Numbered from the stretch's first letter, positions 1 to 8,915 are shown. The stretch is 37,765 nt of DNA from Halalkalibacterium ligniniphilum (GCF_000334155.1 NZ_ANNK01000065.1:1-37765); one strand, 5' to 3'. Notes: generated from the sequence alone by a model not told the origin. Program-made: numbers and translations.

Positions 1-159
1 TATTTAGACTTTTTAAAGGCAGGAAGCTCTGATTATCCAATTGAAGTGCTGAAACATGCAGGTGTAGATATGACATCACCTGAACCAATTAAAGCAGCTC
101 TTTCACTTTTTGAAGAAACGCTAGATGAAATGGAAGCCCTTTTACTTTTAGAGGGATAA
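1..159 (+). CDS. pepF: Oligoendopeptidase F, C-terminal end (partial)
   Basis: Frame 1 is open from the window edge to a TAA at 157-159 and gives the last 52 residues of a protein. The tail contains FLKAGSSDYPIEVL and GVDMTSPEPI, which I recognise as the conserved C-terminus of the M3 metallopeptidase oligoendopeptidase F. This is a cytoplasmic zinc protease that cuts short peptides. The HExxH zinc motif lies outside the window. In B. subtilis pepF (yjbG) is followed by yizD and then yjbH, which matches the neighbours here, although yjbH and yjbI run on the opposite strand. A strong hairpin follows 30 bases after the stop. Confidence 0.9.
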   Translation, partial: YLDFLKAGSSDYPIEVLKHAGVDMTSPEPIKAALSLFEETLDEMEALLLLEG

Positions 160-189
160 CGTCGAACATTTTGCTTTGTTGAATATTAA

Positions 190-245
190 AAGCATCCCCT
201 CTTTTTGGCAATGAAATGTTCCAGGTGCAAAAAGGGGGGATGCTT
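190..245 (+). terminator. Strong hairpin after pepF
   Basis: An 18-base-pair stem pairs 190-207 with 228-245, with a single G-U pair and a 20-base loop. The stem has a C/G-rich lower half and an A/T upper half. It is followed by AATTT on the plus strand and by a run of T on the minus strand, so it could stop transcription both from pepF and from anything read leftwards. Confidence 0.7.
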
Positions 246-519
246 AATTTGATCTACTATGATACGAATGAAAGGAGATTAAAACGCTGAGAGATTTGTG
301 GAATCGATACAACGACTGTAAAAGAATCGATCCATCTTTGTATACAGCATAATAGGGAGCCGTGTATGTACCGTCTACATTACTACAAATTCGTTCAAAA
401 TCATTTCGTACATCGACAACAATTGGTTCATGATTAGAGGCAGGGATTAGCAAATTCGTCTCTAAGTTTAAGTCCTTTAAATGAAGAGGGGGTGTGAGCG
501 AGAAAGCATCTACAGTTCG
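244..519 (-). pseudogene. Possible decayed coding remnant
   Basis: This minus-strand frame is open for about 91 codons (519 down to the TAA at 244-246) and has Bacillus-like codon use. It contains readable stretches such as HEPIVVDVRNDFERI and GTYTAPYYAVYKDGS. It has no convincing start: the only usable codon is a TTG at 453 without a ribosome site, and the frame is closed by a TGA at 520-522. In the neighbouring frame an ATG overlaps that TGA (ATGA) and is preceded by GAGGAAAAG, so a one-base indel may have broken a small gene. I do not recognise the protein. A non-coding stretch with a chance open frame is the alternative. Confidence 0.3.
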
Positions 520-545
520 TCATCTTTTCCTCAAGAATTGGTAGG

Positions 546-725
546 TTACGACCGGAATCCTTTAAAGCGATTTCGTTGATTAAAAAGATGAAGCGAAACC
601 ACAATGGAAAGAAATAAACATGGGCCAGCAATCAACATAGGAAATAAATTCATTAACGAGAATGTGAAAAAAAGAAAGCTTAACAGGGTACATAACAGAC
701 CGCCGACAAAAAGGAAACGGTTCAT
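546..725 (-). CDS. Small two-helix membrane protein, unknown function
   Basis: This 59-residue protein starts at the ATG at 725, which has a good ribosome site (GGAGG, 8 bases upstream). A longer frame upstream lacks such a site. It reads as two closely spaced hydrophobic segments, about residues 3-23 and 27-49, followed by a basic tail (NQRNRFKGFRS). This suggests an inner-membrane hairpin with its positive tail in the cytoplasm. I do not recognise the family. It occupies the place of yizD between pepF and yjbH in B. subtilis, but I cannot confirm homology. Confidence 0.65.
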   Translation of the reverse strand: MNRFLFVGGLLCTLLSFLFFTFSLMNLFPMLIAGPCLFLSIVVSLHLFNQRNRFKGFRS

Positions 726-895
726 TTGGATACCTCCTGCTACAATAGATTCATTACTAGGTAGTCTATGCAGGAAAGTGGACAAATAGTTTATGTCCAT
801 TCTCTGAACAAATGAAAGCTACCATTGTCATTTTACGAATAGCCTGATACATTATTAATGTGAAATAAATCACATTCTCTCCCCCAGAGATAAAT

Positions 896-928
896 AAAGA
901 GGGCCTTCCGAATCTGGGGGCCCTTTTT
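896..928 (-). terminator. Bidirectional terminator downstream of spxH
   Basis: Bases 896-905 pair with 919-928 around a 13-base loop, with a GGGCC/GGCCC core and A/T flanks on both sides, so it works in either direction. On the minus strand it lies about 80 bases past the end of spxH. A second stem, 881-888 with 913-920, competes for the bases at 919-920. Confidence 0.65.
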
Positions 929-1007
929 AACAAAGATGAAAAAATGTTTTGTCTAGCTTCAAGTCGCTTTCATCCCTCCAACAAAAAACGTTTCTGAATT
1001 AGTGTTT

Positions 1008-1934
1008 CTAGCACGATGAAGGAAGGAAGCGCCAAAAGTTTCCGTACTTTACTGGGACTAACTCCACTTTCTGCTGAAGCAGCAGCTTTTTTAACTGTTT
1101 TTCCGCTTCCTCTACAGTCCAATCAAAGACAGAAGCTACTTCGATTGATGCTACAAATTGGTAACGAGCTAAAAACTCCTCTAATGATATTTTTTCTGCT
1201 CGCTTCGGTTTAAAGCCAAGCATTTCTTCCATTATCTGCACATAAATGTGATAAGGGTATAATCCCGTGACTTTAAGACCTTCTTCCTCTACATTGTCAT
1301 TAAAAAAGACAAAGGTTGGCACTGTGTCAACATCCATTTCGTTTGTCATTCTCATATCACATTGTAGAGCTTTTGCTGCAGCTTGAGAATAGAGGTCTTC
1401 ACGAAATTCTTTCAAATCTAGGTCAACATTCTCTGCGCAACGAATAAGCACTTCATCCTTTGTAATATCCTGTTTTTCTAAGAAAAGATACTCGCGTAAT
1501 TTACGTAAAAAACGAGAGCCTGCTTGCGGTCCTTGAAGCTCCGCAGCTTTTATTCCTAATGCCGCTCGATAAGGTGAGGAAATGGGCTCTTCAAGCCATA
1601 AATCACCGTCACATGACATTCCAGTACGAGCTGCAGTTTTTTCCCATACTGCCGCAAGAACTTTTTTCGAAGCTAAGCCTTTATATTTTTCTTGACAGAG
1701 GTTCCATGCCTCTAATTTCCCGGCGACAAAGACACGAATCCGAAAATAGTCTCCATATTCAACCTGTAGCTTCCTTAAAATCGGTTCAAATGCCCAGCAC
1801 TCTGGACAAAGGGGATCGATAAATGTATAAATTTCAAGCGGCTTATTTTGCTTGTGTTGAGCTGATGTATCAGGATCTGGACCACATATGCCAAGTTCTT
1901 GGTTACAGTACACTTGCTTATCGCTGTATGTCAT
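1008..1934 (-). CDS. spxH: ClpXP adaptor protein SpxH (YjbH)
   Basis: This 308-residue DsbA-like thioredoxin-fold protein is the adaptor that hands the stress regulator Spx to ClpXP protease. The CPEC active-site-like motif is at residues 43-46 (IDPLCPECW), preceded by a short Cys-containing N-terminus (C10, C17) where the family often carries metal-binding residues. I chose the ATG at 1934, which has AAGGAG 9 bases upstream; a TTG at 1940 is only 3 bases from that site. The gene follows yjbI by 24 bases on the same strand, as in the B. subtilis yjbIH pair, so the two are probably co-transcribed from the promoter at 2375-2403. Confidence 0.93.
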   Translation of the reverse strand: MTYSDKQVYCNQELGICGPDPDTSAQHKQNKPLEIYTFIDPLCPECWAFEPILRKLQVEYGDYFRIRVFVAGKLEAWNLCQEKYKGLASKKVLAAVWEKTAARTGMSCDGDLWLEEPISSPYRAALGIKAAELQGPQAGSRFLRKLREYLFLEKQDITKDEVLIRCAENVDLDLKEFREDLYSQAAAKALQCDMRMTNEMDVDTVPTFVFFNDNVEEEGLKVTGLYPYHIYVQIMEEMLGFKPKRAEKISLEEFLARYQFVASIEVASVFDWTVEEAEKQLKKLLLQQKVELVPVKYGNFWRFLPSSC

Positions 1935-1958
1935 GGCCAAGACTCCTTTCTACTTATG

Positions 1959-2342
1959 TTAATCTGGATGATTGACCATATGATGAGCAGTCATCGTCAA
2001 ACGTGCCAAGATATGCTCGCGAACAGCGTTCTCAAGGCCAATTTCATCCATTGCCTCTTTCATACAAGCTAGCCAAGCGCTTGCCCGTGTTGGGGTGATT
2101 TTAAAAGGCATGTGACGGGCACGAAGCATAGGATGTCCATGTTCCTCTGTATAAAGCTGCGGACCACCTAAAAATTGGGTGAGAAATTGTTTTTGTTTTC
2201 GCGTTGTTTCCGTTAAATCATTTGGAAAAATCGGGATTAAGTCCGGATGTTTTGCAACTCGCCGATAAAATGCATCTACGAGCTCAGAGAGTTGTTCAGC
2301 ACCCCCGATTGCTTCATATGGTGTTTGATGCATGTTTGTCAT
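1959..2342 (-). CDS. yjbI: Group II truncated haemoglobin YjbI
   Basis: This 127-residue haem protein belongs to the truncated haemoglobin O group. Family landmarks are visible: Tyr at B10 (Y26), the proximal His at F8 (H77 in RARHMPF) and the group II Trp at G8 (W90). The ATG at 2342 has GGGAG 6 bases upstream. It is the first gene of a two-gene unit with spxH. Pairing a haem protein with the Spx adaptor is conserved in Bacillaceae and fits a role in thiol, oxidative or nitrosative stress, although the exact job of YjbI is not evident from the sequence. Confidence 0.93.
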   Translation of the reverse strand: MTNMHQTPYEAIGGAEQLSELVDAFYRRVAKHPDLIPIFPNDLTETTRKQKQFLTQFLGGPQLYTEEHGHPMLRARHMPFKITPTRASAWLACMKEAMDEIGLENAVREHILARLTMTAHHMVNHPD

Positions 2343-2374
2343 AGAAATCTCCCTTACTTCTGAGGTATGTTCCT

Positions 2375-2403
2375 ATTGTAGCAAGGGACAGGGGCTTCGG
2401 CAA
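2375..2403 (-). promoter_or_regulatory. Sigma-A promoter for yjbI-spxH
   Basis: On the minus strand TTGCCG (2403-2398) is separated by 17 bases from TACAAT (2380-2375). The start of transcription would fall about 25 bases before the yjbI ribosome site. Both boxes are near consensus; no operator is evident. Confidence 0.55.
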
Positions 2404-2586
2404 ATCATCTGTTTTATAGCAATTGTACTTTTAAATTATAGCTGATTGTGTAGAGTTGTCAAAAAGTGTGTACGAAAAAGAAAATGGAAGATCTAAGTAT
2501 CATAAAACGGTTGCTTCGTGAAGTTATGTTTGGCCTTTTTCTTCATTGCCCTTTTTTGATACGATAAGGGGAGAGGAGGGGCATGG

Positions 2587-4605
2587 ATGGAAAGGATTAA
2601 TAAAAGTGTATGTCCCCATAATTGTCCTGATACATGCGGTTTAATGGTAACGGTGGAAGATCAAAAGCTAAAACGGCTTACTGGGGACAAGCAGCACCCC
2701 GTGACGAAAGGTGTCATCTGTGAAAAAATAAGAAATGGTTATATCGAAAAAATATATGGGAAGGACCGTTTGCTTCGACCGCTAAAGCGTAAAGGAAAGA
2801 AAGGATCTGGGGATTTTCAAGAGATCTCATGGGATGAGGCAATTGACGAAATTGTGGCGACCTATCAGCGGATACTTGAACAGCATGGAAGCAGGTCCAT
2901 CTTACCGTATAGCTATAGTGGGACGATCGGGGTCATTCAGAATGGAAGCATGGATCGGCGTTTCTTTAACCGTCTTGGCTCGGCTGTTCTAGACCGAACG
3001 ATTTGTTCGGCTGCTGGTAATGCAGCTTTTGTTTATACAATGGGGGCACAGGTAGGCGTCAATCCAGAAGAAACGGTAGAGGCGAAACTGATTATCGTTT
3101 GGGGAGGAAACATTGTTCTTTCAAATATGCATCAATGGCTTTATATTCGTGAAGCAAAAAAACGGGGAGCTTTTGTTATTGTCGTTGATGTTGAGGAAAA
3201 TGAAACAGCGAGACAGGCTGATTGGTTTATTCAAATTAAACCTGGAACAGATGCGGCACTCGCCTTAGGGATCATGAACATCCTCGTTAAAAATAAATGG
3301 TATGATTCGTCTTTTTTGAAGAAACATACAACGGGTGTGGAAGAGCTGTTCGATCATGTGAAGGATTACGAAGTAGAACGTGTCGCTGCAATAACTGGAG
3401 TAAAGCCAATGGATATCATCAAGCTTGCGAATAGGTATGGAGCTGAGTCTCGATCCTTTATCCGGATTGGAAATGGCCAGCAGCATCACCGGTGCGGTGG
3501 GATGAGTACCCGGGCGATTTTATGTTTGCCTGCACTTGTGGGTGCTTGGCAATATCGAGGCTGTGGAGCACTATTTTTTAATTTGAAACAGGGGGAGCTT
3601 TTCTCAGACATATTACAACGTACGGATCTAAGGAAAGAAAAAGCTCGTGTTGTAAATATGAATCAAATAGGTGAGGCATTACTGAACAAAGAGCAACCGA
3701 TTTACAGTTTGTTTGTGTACAATAGTAACCCTGCAGCTGTGGCTCAGGGCCAAACAAAACTTTTAGAAGGACTGATGCGTGAAGATCTCTTTACGGTTGT
3801 TCATGACCAACGTCTCACAGATACAGCACGGTTTGCAGACCTTGTTTTGCCTGCGACGACTGCCTTTGAACACGGAGATCTTTATCGCTCATACTGGCAC
3901 CGTTATTGGCAAATGTCGAAGCCTGTGATATCGCCAATTGGAGAAAGCAAATCAAACACAGATTTATTTCGCCTCCTTGCCAAAGCGTTCGGCTTTACCG
4001 ATCCTTGTTTTCAAGAAGAGGATGAGGCATTAATGCAGCAGGCACTTTTCGGCGAGCTTCCCATCAATGCAGTCATTTGGGATACATTCAAATCAGGGAA
4101 ACCTGTGAAATTCGAAGCGAAGGCTTCTCTGTCTGAAATGGAGCCATGGGTAGACGGGAAATATGAAACCCCCTCACAAAAAATTGAATTGTACTCAGAG
4201 AAAATGAAGCAAGAGGGACTGTTTCCGTTACCTCTATACGAAGAGGAAAAGGGGAGCAAGCATCGATTTTCTCTCATCACGCCTCCTCACCGCCTTGGCC
4301 TTAACTCCCAATTTATTGATAAGACAAAGGAGGAGCCCCGTCTTGAAATCCATGTGGATGATGCAGCTTTCTTTAACATTCAAGACGGCAATTGGATACG
4401 TATTTGGAATGAAAATGGAGAAGTGAAGTGCCGTGCCACTGTAAGCACACGAACCCAGCAAGGCGTATTAATTGGCCGTGGAGTATGGTGGCACCGTAAC
4501 TTTCAAGGTAAGGGTAATTTTAACCGACTTACATCTTCTCAATTGTCAGATATGGGCGGTGGAGCAACCTTTTTTTCAACGACTGTTTCTGTTGAAAAAA
4601 TCTAG
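2587..4605 (+). CDS. Molybdopterin-dependent oxidoreductase (DMSO reductase family)
   Basis: This 672-residue enzyme belongs to the prokaryotic molybdopterin oxidoreductase family, close to the B. subtilis YyaE type. The N-terminus holds a 4Fe-4S site (C9, C13, C17 and C45). A central bis-molybdopterin guanine dinucleotide domain follows, with TICSAAGNAA near residues 138-147, where C140 or S141 would be the candidate metal ligand. The C-terminal MGGGATFF region is the usual cofactor-binding barrel. There is no Tat signal, so it is probably cytoplasmic. The ATG at 2587 has GGAGG 7 bases upstream. No electron-transfer subunit or cofactor gene lies nearby, so its partner and substrate cannot be read from context. 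It sits alone between yjbI and cwlQ, a spot where B. subtilis has no such gene. Confidence 0.88.
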   Translation: MERINKSVCPHNCPDTCGLMVTVEDQKLKRLTGDKQHPVTKGVICEKIRNGYIEKIYGKDRLLRPLKRKGKKGSGDFQEISWDEAIDEIVATYQRILEQHGSRSILPYSYSGTIGVIQNGSMDRRFFNRLGSAVLDRTICSAAGNAAFVYTMGAQVGVNPEETVEAKLIIVWGGNIVLSNMHQWLYIREAKKRGAFVIVVDVEENETARQADWFIQIKPGTDAALALGIMNILVKNKWYDSSFLKKHTTGVEELFDHVKDYEVERVAAITGVKPMDIIKLANRYGAESRSFIRIGNGQQHHRCGGMSTRAILCLPALVGAWQYRGCGALFFNLKQGELFSDILQRTDLRKEKARVVNMNQIGEALLNKEQPIYSLFVYNSNPAAVAQGQTKLLEGLMREDLFTVVHDQRLTDTARFADLVLPATTAFEHGDLYRSYWHRYWQMSKPVISPIGESKSNTDLFRLLAKAFGFTDPCFQEEDEALMQQALFGELPINAVIWDTFKSGKPVKFEAKASLSEMEPWVDGKYETPSQKIELYSEKMKQEGLFPLPLYEEEKGSKHRFSLITPPHRLGLNSQFIDKTKEEPRLEIHVDDAAFFNIQDGNWIRIWNENGEVKCRATVSTRTQQGVLIGRGVWWHRNFQGKGNFNRLTSSQLSDMGGGATFFSTTVSVEKI

Positions 4606-4627
4606 TCATCCAATAAGGTGAAAAAGA

Positions 4628-4652
4628 AAACAGGCTGACATTCAGCCTGTTT
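4628..4652 (-). terminator. Terminator of cwlQ (shared with the convergent molybdoenzyme gene)
   Basis: A perfect 11-base-pair stem joins 4628-4638 and 4642-4652 with a 3-base loop. Read on the minus strand it is followed by a T-rich run, so it mainly serves cwlQ, whose stop lies only a few bases away. The same stem also lies after the molybdoenzyme gene. Confidence 0.75.
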
Positions 4653-4655
4653 GAA

Positions 4656-5348
4656 TTATGCGTTCATATAGGTTTGATAAACCTTCGGTACGTAATTTTG
4701 AGTCTCTTTAAATGGCGGAATCCCACCGTAGCGATCGACGTTTCCAGGTCCCGCATTGTAAGCTGCAAGGGCAAGGCGAACATCTCCATCATAGCGGTCG
4801 AGCATTTGACGGATATATTTTGTGCCACCGTTAATGTTTTGCTGCGGGTCCAGGATATTTTGGACACCTAGCATTCGCGCTGTGCCCGGCATAAGCTGCA
4901 TTAATCCAGTTGCCCCAGCATGGCTTTTAGCCGCAGGATTAAAATTTGATTCATGTTTGATGATCGCATAAATTAATTTTGGATCCACATTGTATTTTTT
5001 CGCAGCAGCTTGGATGAACGGCTGAAAGCGTTGTTCCCTGTCTGTTAGAGAATTGTTCCACGCTTGTCCAGGCAATGGTAGGCCACTAGCTACTGGCTGA
5101 CTGATTGACCCCATCGAAGAGTTCATTGCTTGAAATGCTTCGACCCTTTGACGCAAAGCTGGATCTAAAAATAAATCCATCTGGCGGTCAGGCTCTGAAG
5201 CTGGCATTTGTAAAAAACTCATTTGTTCCATCAAAAAAGACGAAAAAAGTGATTGAAATAGATTTGTTTGTGCAGTAGACGAAGTTTGCATCATTTGAAA
5301 AGGGCTCATCTGCTCATACGTCAACGGTTGAAACATTGATAGTTTCAT
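4656..5348 (-). CDS. cwlQ: Lytic transglycosylase CwlQ (YjbJ)
   Basis: The 230-residue protein ends in an SLT/GH23 domain (about residues 105-230) that cleaves the glycan strands of peptidoglycan. The catalytic Glu is E133 in IKHESNFNP, followed by the family motifs GLMQLMPGTA and AAYNAGPGNV. The B. subtilis homologue CwlQ is reported to have both muramidase and lytic transglycosylase activity. The first 100 residues are Met/Gln/Ser-rich and low in complexity, with no signal peptide visible, so the export route is unclear. The ATG at 5348 is preceded by AGAGGTG. It is a single-gene unit with its own terminator. Confidence 0.9.
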   Translation of the reverse strand: MKLSMFQPLTYEQMSPFQMMQTSSTAQTNLFQSLFSSFLMEQMSFLQMPASEPDRQMDLFLDPALRQRVEAFQAMNSSMGSISQPVASGLPLPGQAWNNSLTDREQRFQPFIQAAAKKYNVDPKLIYAIIKHESNFNPAAKSHAGATGLMQLMPGTARMLGVQNILDPQQNINGGTKYIRQMLDRYDGDVRLALAAYNAGPGNVDRYGGIPPFKETQNYVPKVYQTYMNA

Positions 5349-5379
5349 GATTACACCTCTGCCTAATCATAATACTCTT

Positions 5380-5409
5380 ATCATATCATAGGGATAAATA
5401 AGTGAACAA
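5380..5409 (-). promoter_or_regulatory. Candidate sigma-A promoter for cwlQ
   Basis: On the minus strand TTGTTC (5409-5404) and TATGAT (5385-5380) are spaced by 18 bases, about 30 bases before the cwlQ start and just past the end of yjbK. Confidence 0.4.
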
Positions 5410-5417
5410 TCCTTCTT

Positions 5418-6011
5418 CTATCCCTCTTTATTATGAATCGACATCTTTCTAGCAAAAAAACGGCGAATTTTGTTTTCGGTTGGAATTTTTGCGATGTTAT
5501 GAGCGTCTAAAAAGGAAGAAAAGCTTTTGTTGGCGTGCTCCTGATTGTTACCTTCAAATTCGATTTCATAATCAACGACATCAAAGTAGAAACTCTTATC
5601 AAGGCACAGAATTCCTCCTTCATAGGCTTGCTCTGCTCGTTCTGTTGATAAGGTTCCTAACAGTTCTAGTGCTGTCGTGTCAATGCCAAGCTTATGTAAT
5701 TGCTTTTTCACATCCCCATCAGGAAGAGTTCCTGATGTTTTTACCGTTATTACTTCCTCCTTTGAAAGGGCTTGGTGCGTTTCAAGAAGTCCTTCTTTAT
5801 GCGGTTCCTTTAAGGTTAAGGTATGCTTGCCGTTTTTTTCACGAATTCTAAGTGCAGCTCCACAGCTTCTTAATTGTCCATCGGTGGTTTCGAAATAATG
5901 ATTATGCTGGAGTACAAAATCGTGATCTTGAAGGCCAAGTGTTGAGAGAAGTCTTTCAAACGTTTCTTTTGTAACAAGTGTTTTTCGTTCAATTTCAATT
6001 TCTTGGTTCAC
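5418..6011 (-). CDS. yjbK: CYTH domain protein YjbK
   Basis: This 197-residue protein is a CYTH (triphosphate tunnel metalloenzyme) family member. The signature ExExK is at residues 6-10 (EIEIERK), and later acidic and basic strands fit the eight-stranded tunnel that binds triphosphate groups and a divalent metal. The B. subtilis YjbK substrate is not established as far as I know. The frame is closed 9 bases before the GTG at 6011, so that codon is the natural start; AAGGA lies 11 bases upstream of it. It is divergent from yjbL, the first gene of the alarmone synthetase operon. Confidence 0.85.
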   Translation of the reverse strand: MNQEIEIERKTLVTKETFERLLSTLGLQDHDFVLQHNHYFETTDGQLRSCGAALRIREKNGKHTLTLKEPHKEGLLETHQALSKEEVITVKTSGTLPDGDVKKQLHKLGIDTTALELLGTLSTERAEQAYEGGILCLDKSFYFDVVDYEIEFEGNNQEHANKSFSSFLDAHNIAKIPTENKIRRFFARKMSIHNKEG

Positions 6012-6158
6012 CTTTACTCACATCCTTAAATGGAAATCTTCACGCCATTATCCCATAGGGATCCGAATGTCTCAATAGGGAACAGTTCTTGCTCATTTAA
6101 AAATATGATAAACTAAAAATGCAGTAGTTTGTTAGGAAGCTTGGAGGGATTTTTCAGC

Positions 6159-6536
6159 ATGAAAAAATGGCATATTAAACGCTTGGAGATAACAGAAGGA
6201 AAAGCAGTTGGTGCATTAAAAGAAACGCTTTCTTCTGAACTGATTGAACAGGTACAGCCAGCAAAACGAATGTTGGTCGATTCAGACGAACTGGCATTCA
6301 TCTATGTAGTGGAGGACGAACAATCGTATTATTATGTAAGTTTTCCAAAAGAAACGTGGCCTGTGTTACGCCAAGCACTTGAGCAACGGTTTGACATCTT
6401 TGTATCACTTCAAGAAAATAAAATTATCAATTGTGAGCAAATGCTTGATGAGCTTTCTTATTTGCTTTCGAATATTGATGGGAATGGTAATTACGGCGAA
6501 GAGTTAGAAGCAGCAGTTAGTGATGTTTTCCGATAA
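6159..6536 (+). CDS. yjbL: UPF0738 family protein YjbL
   Basis: This 125-residue protein of unknown function matches the UPF0738 (YjbL) family. It opens with MKKWHIKRLEI and contains the stretch YYYVSFPKETWP. I started it at the ATG at 6159, which has GGAGGG 10 bases upstream, rather than at in-frame codons further left that have no ribosome site. It is acidic and has no membrane segment. It stands 24 bases before sasB and is probably co-transcribed with it, nadK and yjbO. Confidence 0.88.
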   Translation: MKKWHIKRLEITEGKAVGALKETLSSELIEQVQPAKRMLVDSDELAFIYVVEDEQSYYYVSFPKETWPVLRQALEQRFDIFVSLQENKIINCEQMLDELSYLLSNIDGNGNYGEELEAAVSDVFR

Positions 6537-6560
6537 GAAAGAAATCGGGGTGGTGGTTCC

Positions 6561-7193
6561 GTGAAAAATTGGGATATCTTTTTAACACCGTATAAGCAAG
6601 CAGTTGAAGAGTTAAAGATTAAGCTGAAAGGGATTCGTGAGCAGTATCAAAAATCGTCAAAGCACACACCAATCGAATTTGTAACGGGACGTGTTAAGCC
6701 GATTTCGAGCATTCTCGATAAAGCGAAGCGAAAAAACATCCCTCTCGATCGTCTTGAGGAAGAGATGCAAGACTTAGCAGGGTTGCGAATTGTCACACAG
6801 TTTGTCGAGGATATTGAAACAGTGGTTGAAATTATCCGCTCTCGAAATGATTTTGTCATTGTGGAGGAGCGAGACTATATCATCGAAAAAAAACCGAGTG
6901 GATATCGCTCCTATCACATTGTGCTCCAATATCCAGTACAGACGATTGAAGGGGAAAAGCAAATTCTCGTTGAATTGCAAATTCGGACATTAGCGATGAA
7001 CTTTTGGGCAATCATTGAACACTCGTTAAATTATAAGTATAGCGGTGAAATACCTGATTACATAAAAATGCGTTTGCAGCGAGCTGCGGAAGCCGCATTT
7101 CGCCTTGATGAAGAAATGTCGCTCATACGTGATGAAGTTCGAGAAGCTCAGCAGATTATTACACGCAAGCAAGAGCAGGGACGAAAGTTTTAG
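6561..7193 (+). CDS. sasB: Small alarmone synthetase (GTP pyrophosphokinase) SasB/RelQ
   Basis: This 210-residue protein is a stand-alone RelA/SpoT synthetase domain that transfers pyrophosphate from ATP to GDP or GTP to make (p)ppGpp. The length is right for the RelQ/YjbM class, which lacks hydrolase and regulatory domains. Visible motifs are [11 protein letters not shown] (40-50), DLAGLRIV with the catalytic-type D71, KPSGYRSYH (111-119) and VELQIRT with E139. The GTG start at 6561 is preceded by GGGGTGG. Its operon with NAD kinase and a pseudouridine synthase is the conserved yjbLMNO order. Confidence 0.95.
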   Translation: MKNWDIFLTPYKQAVEELKIKLKGIREQYQKSSKHTPIEFVTGRVKPISSILDKAKRKNIPLDRLEEEMQDLAGLRIVTQFVEDIETVVEIIRSRNDFVIVEERDYIIEKKPSGYRSYHIVLQYPVQTIEGEKQILVELQIRTLAMNFWAIIEHSLNYKYSGEIPDYIKMRLQRAAEAAFRLDEEMSLIRDEVREAQQIITRKQEQGRKF

Positions 7194-7221
7194 AGAAAAA
7201 GGAAGGTTTAGGTGGATAGGG

Positions 7222-8016
7222 ATGAAATTTGTCGTCACATCTCGTGGAGATGAAACATCAAACAAATTGCAGCAGCGAATCAAACGTTACTTGTTAGATT
7301 TTGGCCTAACTTTTGATTTTGAAGAGCCGGACATCGTCATAACGGTTGGAGGAGATGGGACTCTTCTTCATGCGTTCCATCGTTATAATCACCGCCTTGA
7401 GGAAACAGCGTTTGTTGGCATTCATACAGGGCATCTAGGCTTTTATGCAGATTGGGTTCCTGACGAAGTAGAAAAGCTTGTAACACATATTGCGAAAACA
7501 CCTTACCAAATTGTTGAATACCCTTTGCTTGAGGTGGTTATTCGTCATGCAGATGAGAGCAAATCTGAACGACATTTAGCCCTAAATGAATGCACCGTGA
7601 AAAGCTTGGAAGGCTCGCTTGTTAGCAATGTGGAAATTAAAGGAGATGTGTTTGAGGTCTTTCGTGGTGATGGCTTATGTATTTCAACCCCTTCAGGAAG
7701 TACCGCGTACAACAAAGCATTAGGTGGAGCGATTTTGCATCCATCGCTTGCGTCGATTCAAATCGCTGAAATGGCGTCTATTAACAATCGTGTCTATCGG
7801 ACAATTGGATCACCGCTTGTTCTCCCACAACACCATACCTGTCTGTTAAAGCCACAAAACAAAGTGGATTTGCAAGTAACGATTGACCACTTTACCTTAA
7901 CCGACAAGCAGATTAAATCGATTCAATGTCGTGTCGCAGAAGAAAAAATACGCTTCGCAAGGTTTCGACCCTTTCCGTTTTGGAAGCGTGTAAAGGACTC
8001 GTTTATCGGTGGATAA
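7222..8016 (+). CDS. nadK: NAD kinase
   Basis: The 264-residue enzyme phosphorylates NAD to NADP; it corresponds to B. subtilis NadF/PpnKA (YjbN). The diagnostic GGDGT motif is at residues 43-47, followed by [14 protein letters not shown] and [21 protein letters not shown], all standard for the family. The ATG at 7222 has AGGTGG 6 bases upstream and gives the usual length; in-frame codons further left lie inside sasB. The end overlaps the start of yjbO by up to 8 bases, so the two are probably translated together. Confidence 0.95.
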   Translation: MKFVVTSRGDETSNKLQQRIKRYLLDFGLTFDFEEPDIVITVGGDGTLLHAFHRYNHRLEETAFVGIHTGHLGFYADWVPDEVEKLVTHIAKTPYQIVEYPLLEVVIRHADESKSERHLALNECTVKSLEGSLVSNVEIKGDVFEVFRGDGLCISTPSGSTAYNKALGGAILHPSLASIQIAEMASINNRVYRTIGSPLVLPQHHTCLLKPQNKVDLQVTIDHFTLTDKQIKSIQCRVAEEKIRFARFRPFPFWKRVKDSFIGG

Positions 8017-8914
8017 TCATGTGAACATTCAATGGACGGTTGACGAAAAATGGGATGGAGAATTGCTCCGCACTTTTTTGCGGGAAGGAAAGCTGCTTTC
8101 AAAGCGAGCACTTGCAGATGTGAAGTATCGGGGAGGAAAGCTATTATTAAATGAGGAATTAGTTACAGTGCGTAAAACCGTTGCGGCAGGTGACACTGTT
8201 TCCATCCATTTTCCTCCTGAACAGCCAAGCCCGTCCCTTATTGCAGAAGAAGGAGAGCTTGCCATCGCATATGAGGATTCTCACTTTCTTGTCATTAATA
8301 AGGAGCCGGGCATGGCAACGATTCCTTCTCGCGATCACCCTTCAGGGACATTGGCAAACCTTGTGTTAGGCTATTACCTGAAAAAAGGGATACGGGCGAC
8401 CTTTCATGCGGTCAACCGGCTCGATAAGGACACATCCGGATTACTGCTTGTTGCAAAGCACCGGTTTGCCCATGATCTGATGTCAAAATTGCAACAAGCA
8501 GGGAAGCTTGAGCGTCGTTACCTTGCAGTGGTTGAAGGAAGGCTAGAGGGAGAAGGGGGCACCATTGATGCTCCGATCGGCAGGAAAGAGGAAAGCTTAA
8601 TCGAACGAGAGGTTCGCCCTGATGGACAGCAAGCTGTCACCCATTATGAAATTGAGAAGGCTTTTAAAGCAGGGACCATCGTACGGGTGAAGCTTGAAAC
8701 GGGTCGAACGCATCAAATTCGTGTGCATTTTTCCTCAATCGGTCATCCGTTAGTGGGGGATGATTTGTACGGAGCGTCACTTTTATTATTATCTAGACAA
8801 GCGTTACATAGTTATTCCTTAAGCTTCTATCACCCGTTTTTAGAAAAAAACCTACAGTTCCAATCGACAATTCCCTGTGACATTCAGGCTGTGATAGAAG
8901 CTTTAGACGAATAA
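8009..8914 (+). CDS. yjbO: RluA/RluD-family pseudouridine synthase YjbO
   Basis: The 301-residue protein modifies uridine to pseudouridine in RNA, probably rRNA. An S4-like RNA-binding segment occupies about residues 18-70, and the catalytic domain carries [15 protein letters not shown] with the catalytic D139, then [11 protein letters not shown] and [11 protein letters not shown]. Two starts are possible: the GTG at 8009 (AAAGGA 11 bases upstream) or the GTG at 8021 (GGTGG 8 bases upstream), which would shorten the protein by four residues. It ends the yjbLMNO operon and is followed at once by a terminator. Confidence 0.92.
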   Translation: MDNHVNIQWTVDEKWDGELLRTFLREGKLLSKRALADVKYRGGKLLLNEELVTVRKTVAAGDTVSIHFPPEQPSPSLIAEEGELAIAYEDSHFLVINKEPGMATIPSRDHPSGTLANLVLGYYLKKGIRATFHAVNRLDKDTSGLLLVAKHRFAHDLMSKLQQAGKLERRYLAVVEGRLEGEGGTIDAPIGRKEESLIEREVRPDGQQAVTHYEIEKAFKAGTIVRVKLETGRTHQIRVHFSSIGHPLVGDDLYGASLLLLSRQALHSYSLSFYHPFLEKNLQFQSTIPCDIQAVIEALDE

Positions 8915-8915
8915 A

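Noticed and set aside
434-631. Minus-strand 65-codon frame near pepF
   Set aside because: It overlaps the 59-residue membrane protein in another frame and most of it has no coding character, although its ATG near 523 is discussed as part of the possible broken gene.
6104-6109. TATGAT as the -10 box of the yjbL operon
   Set aside because: No acceptable -35 box lies 16-18 bases upstream, so I did not call a promoter.
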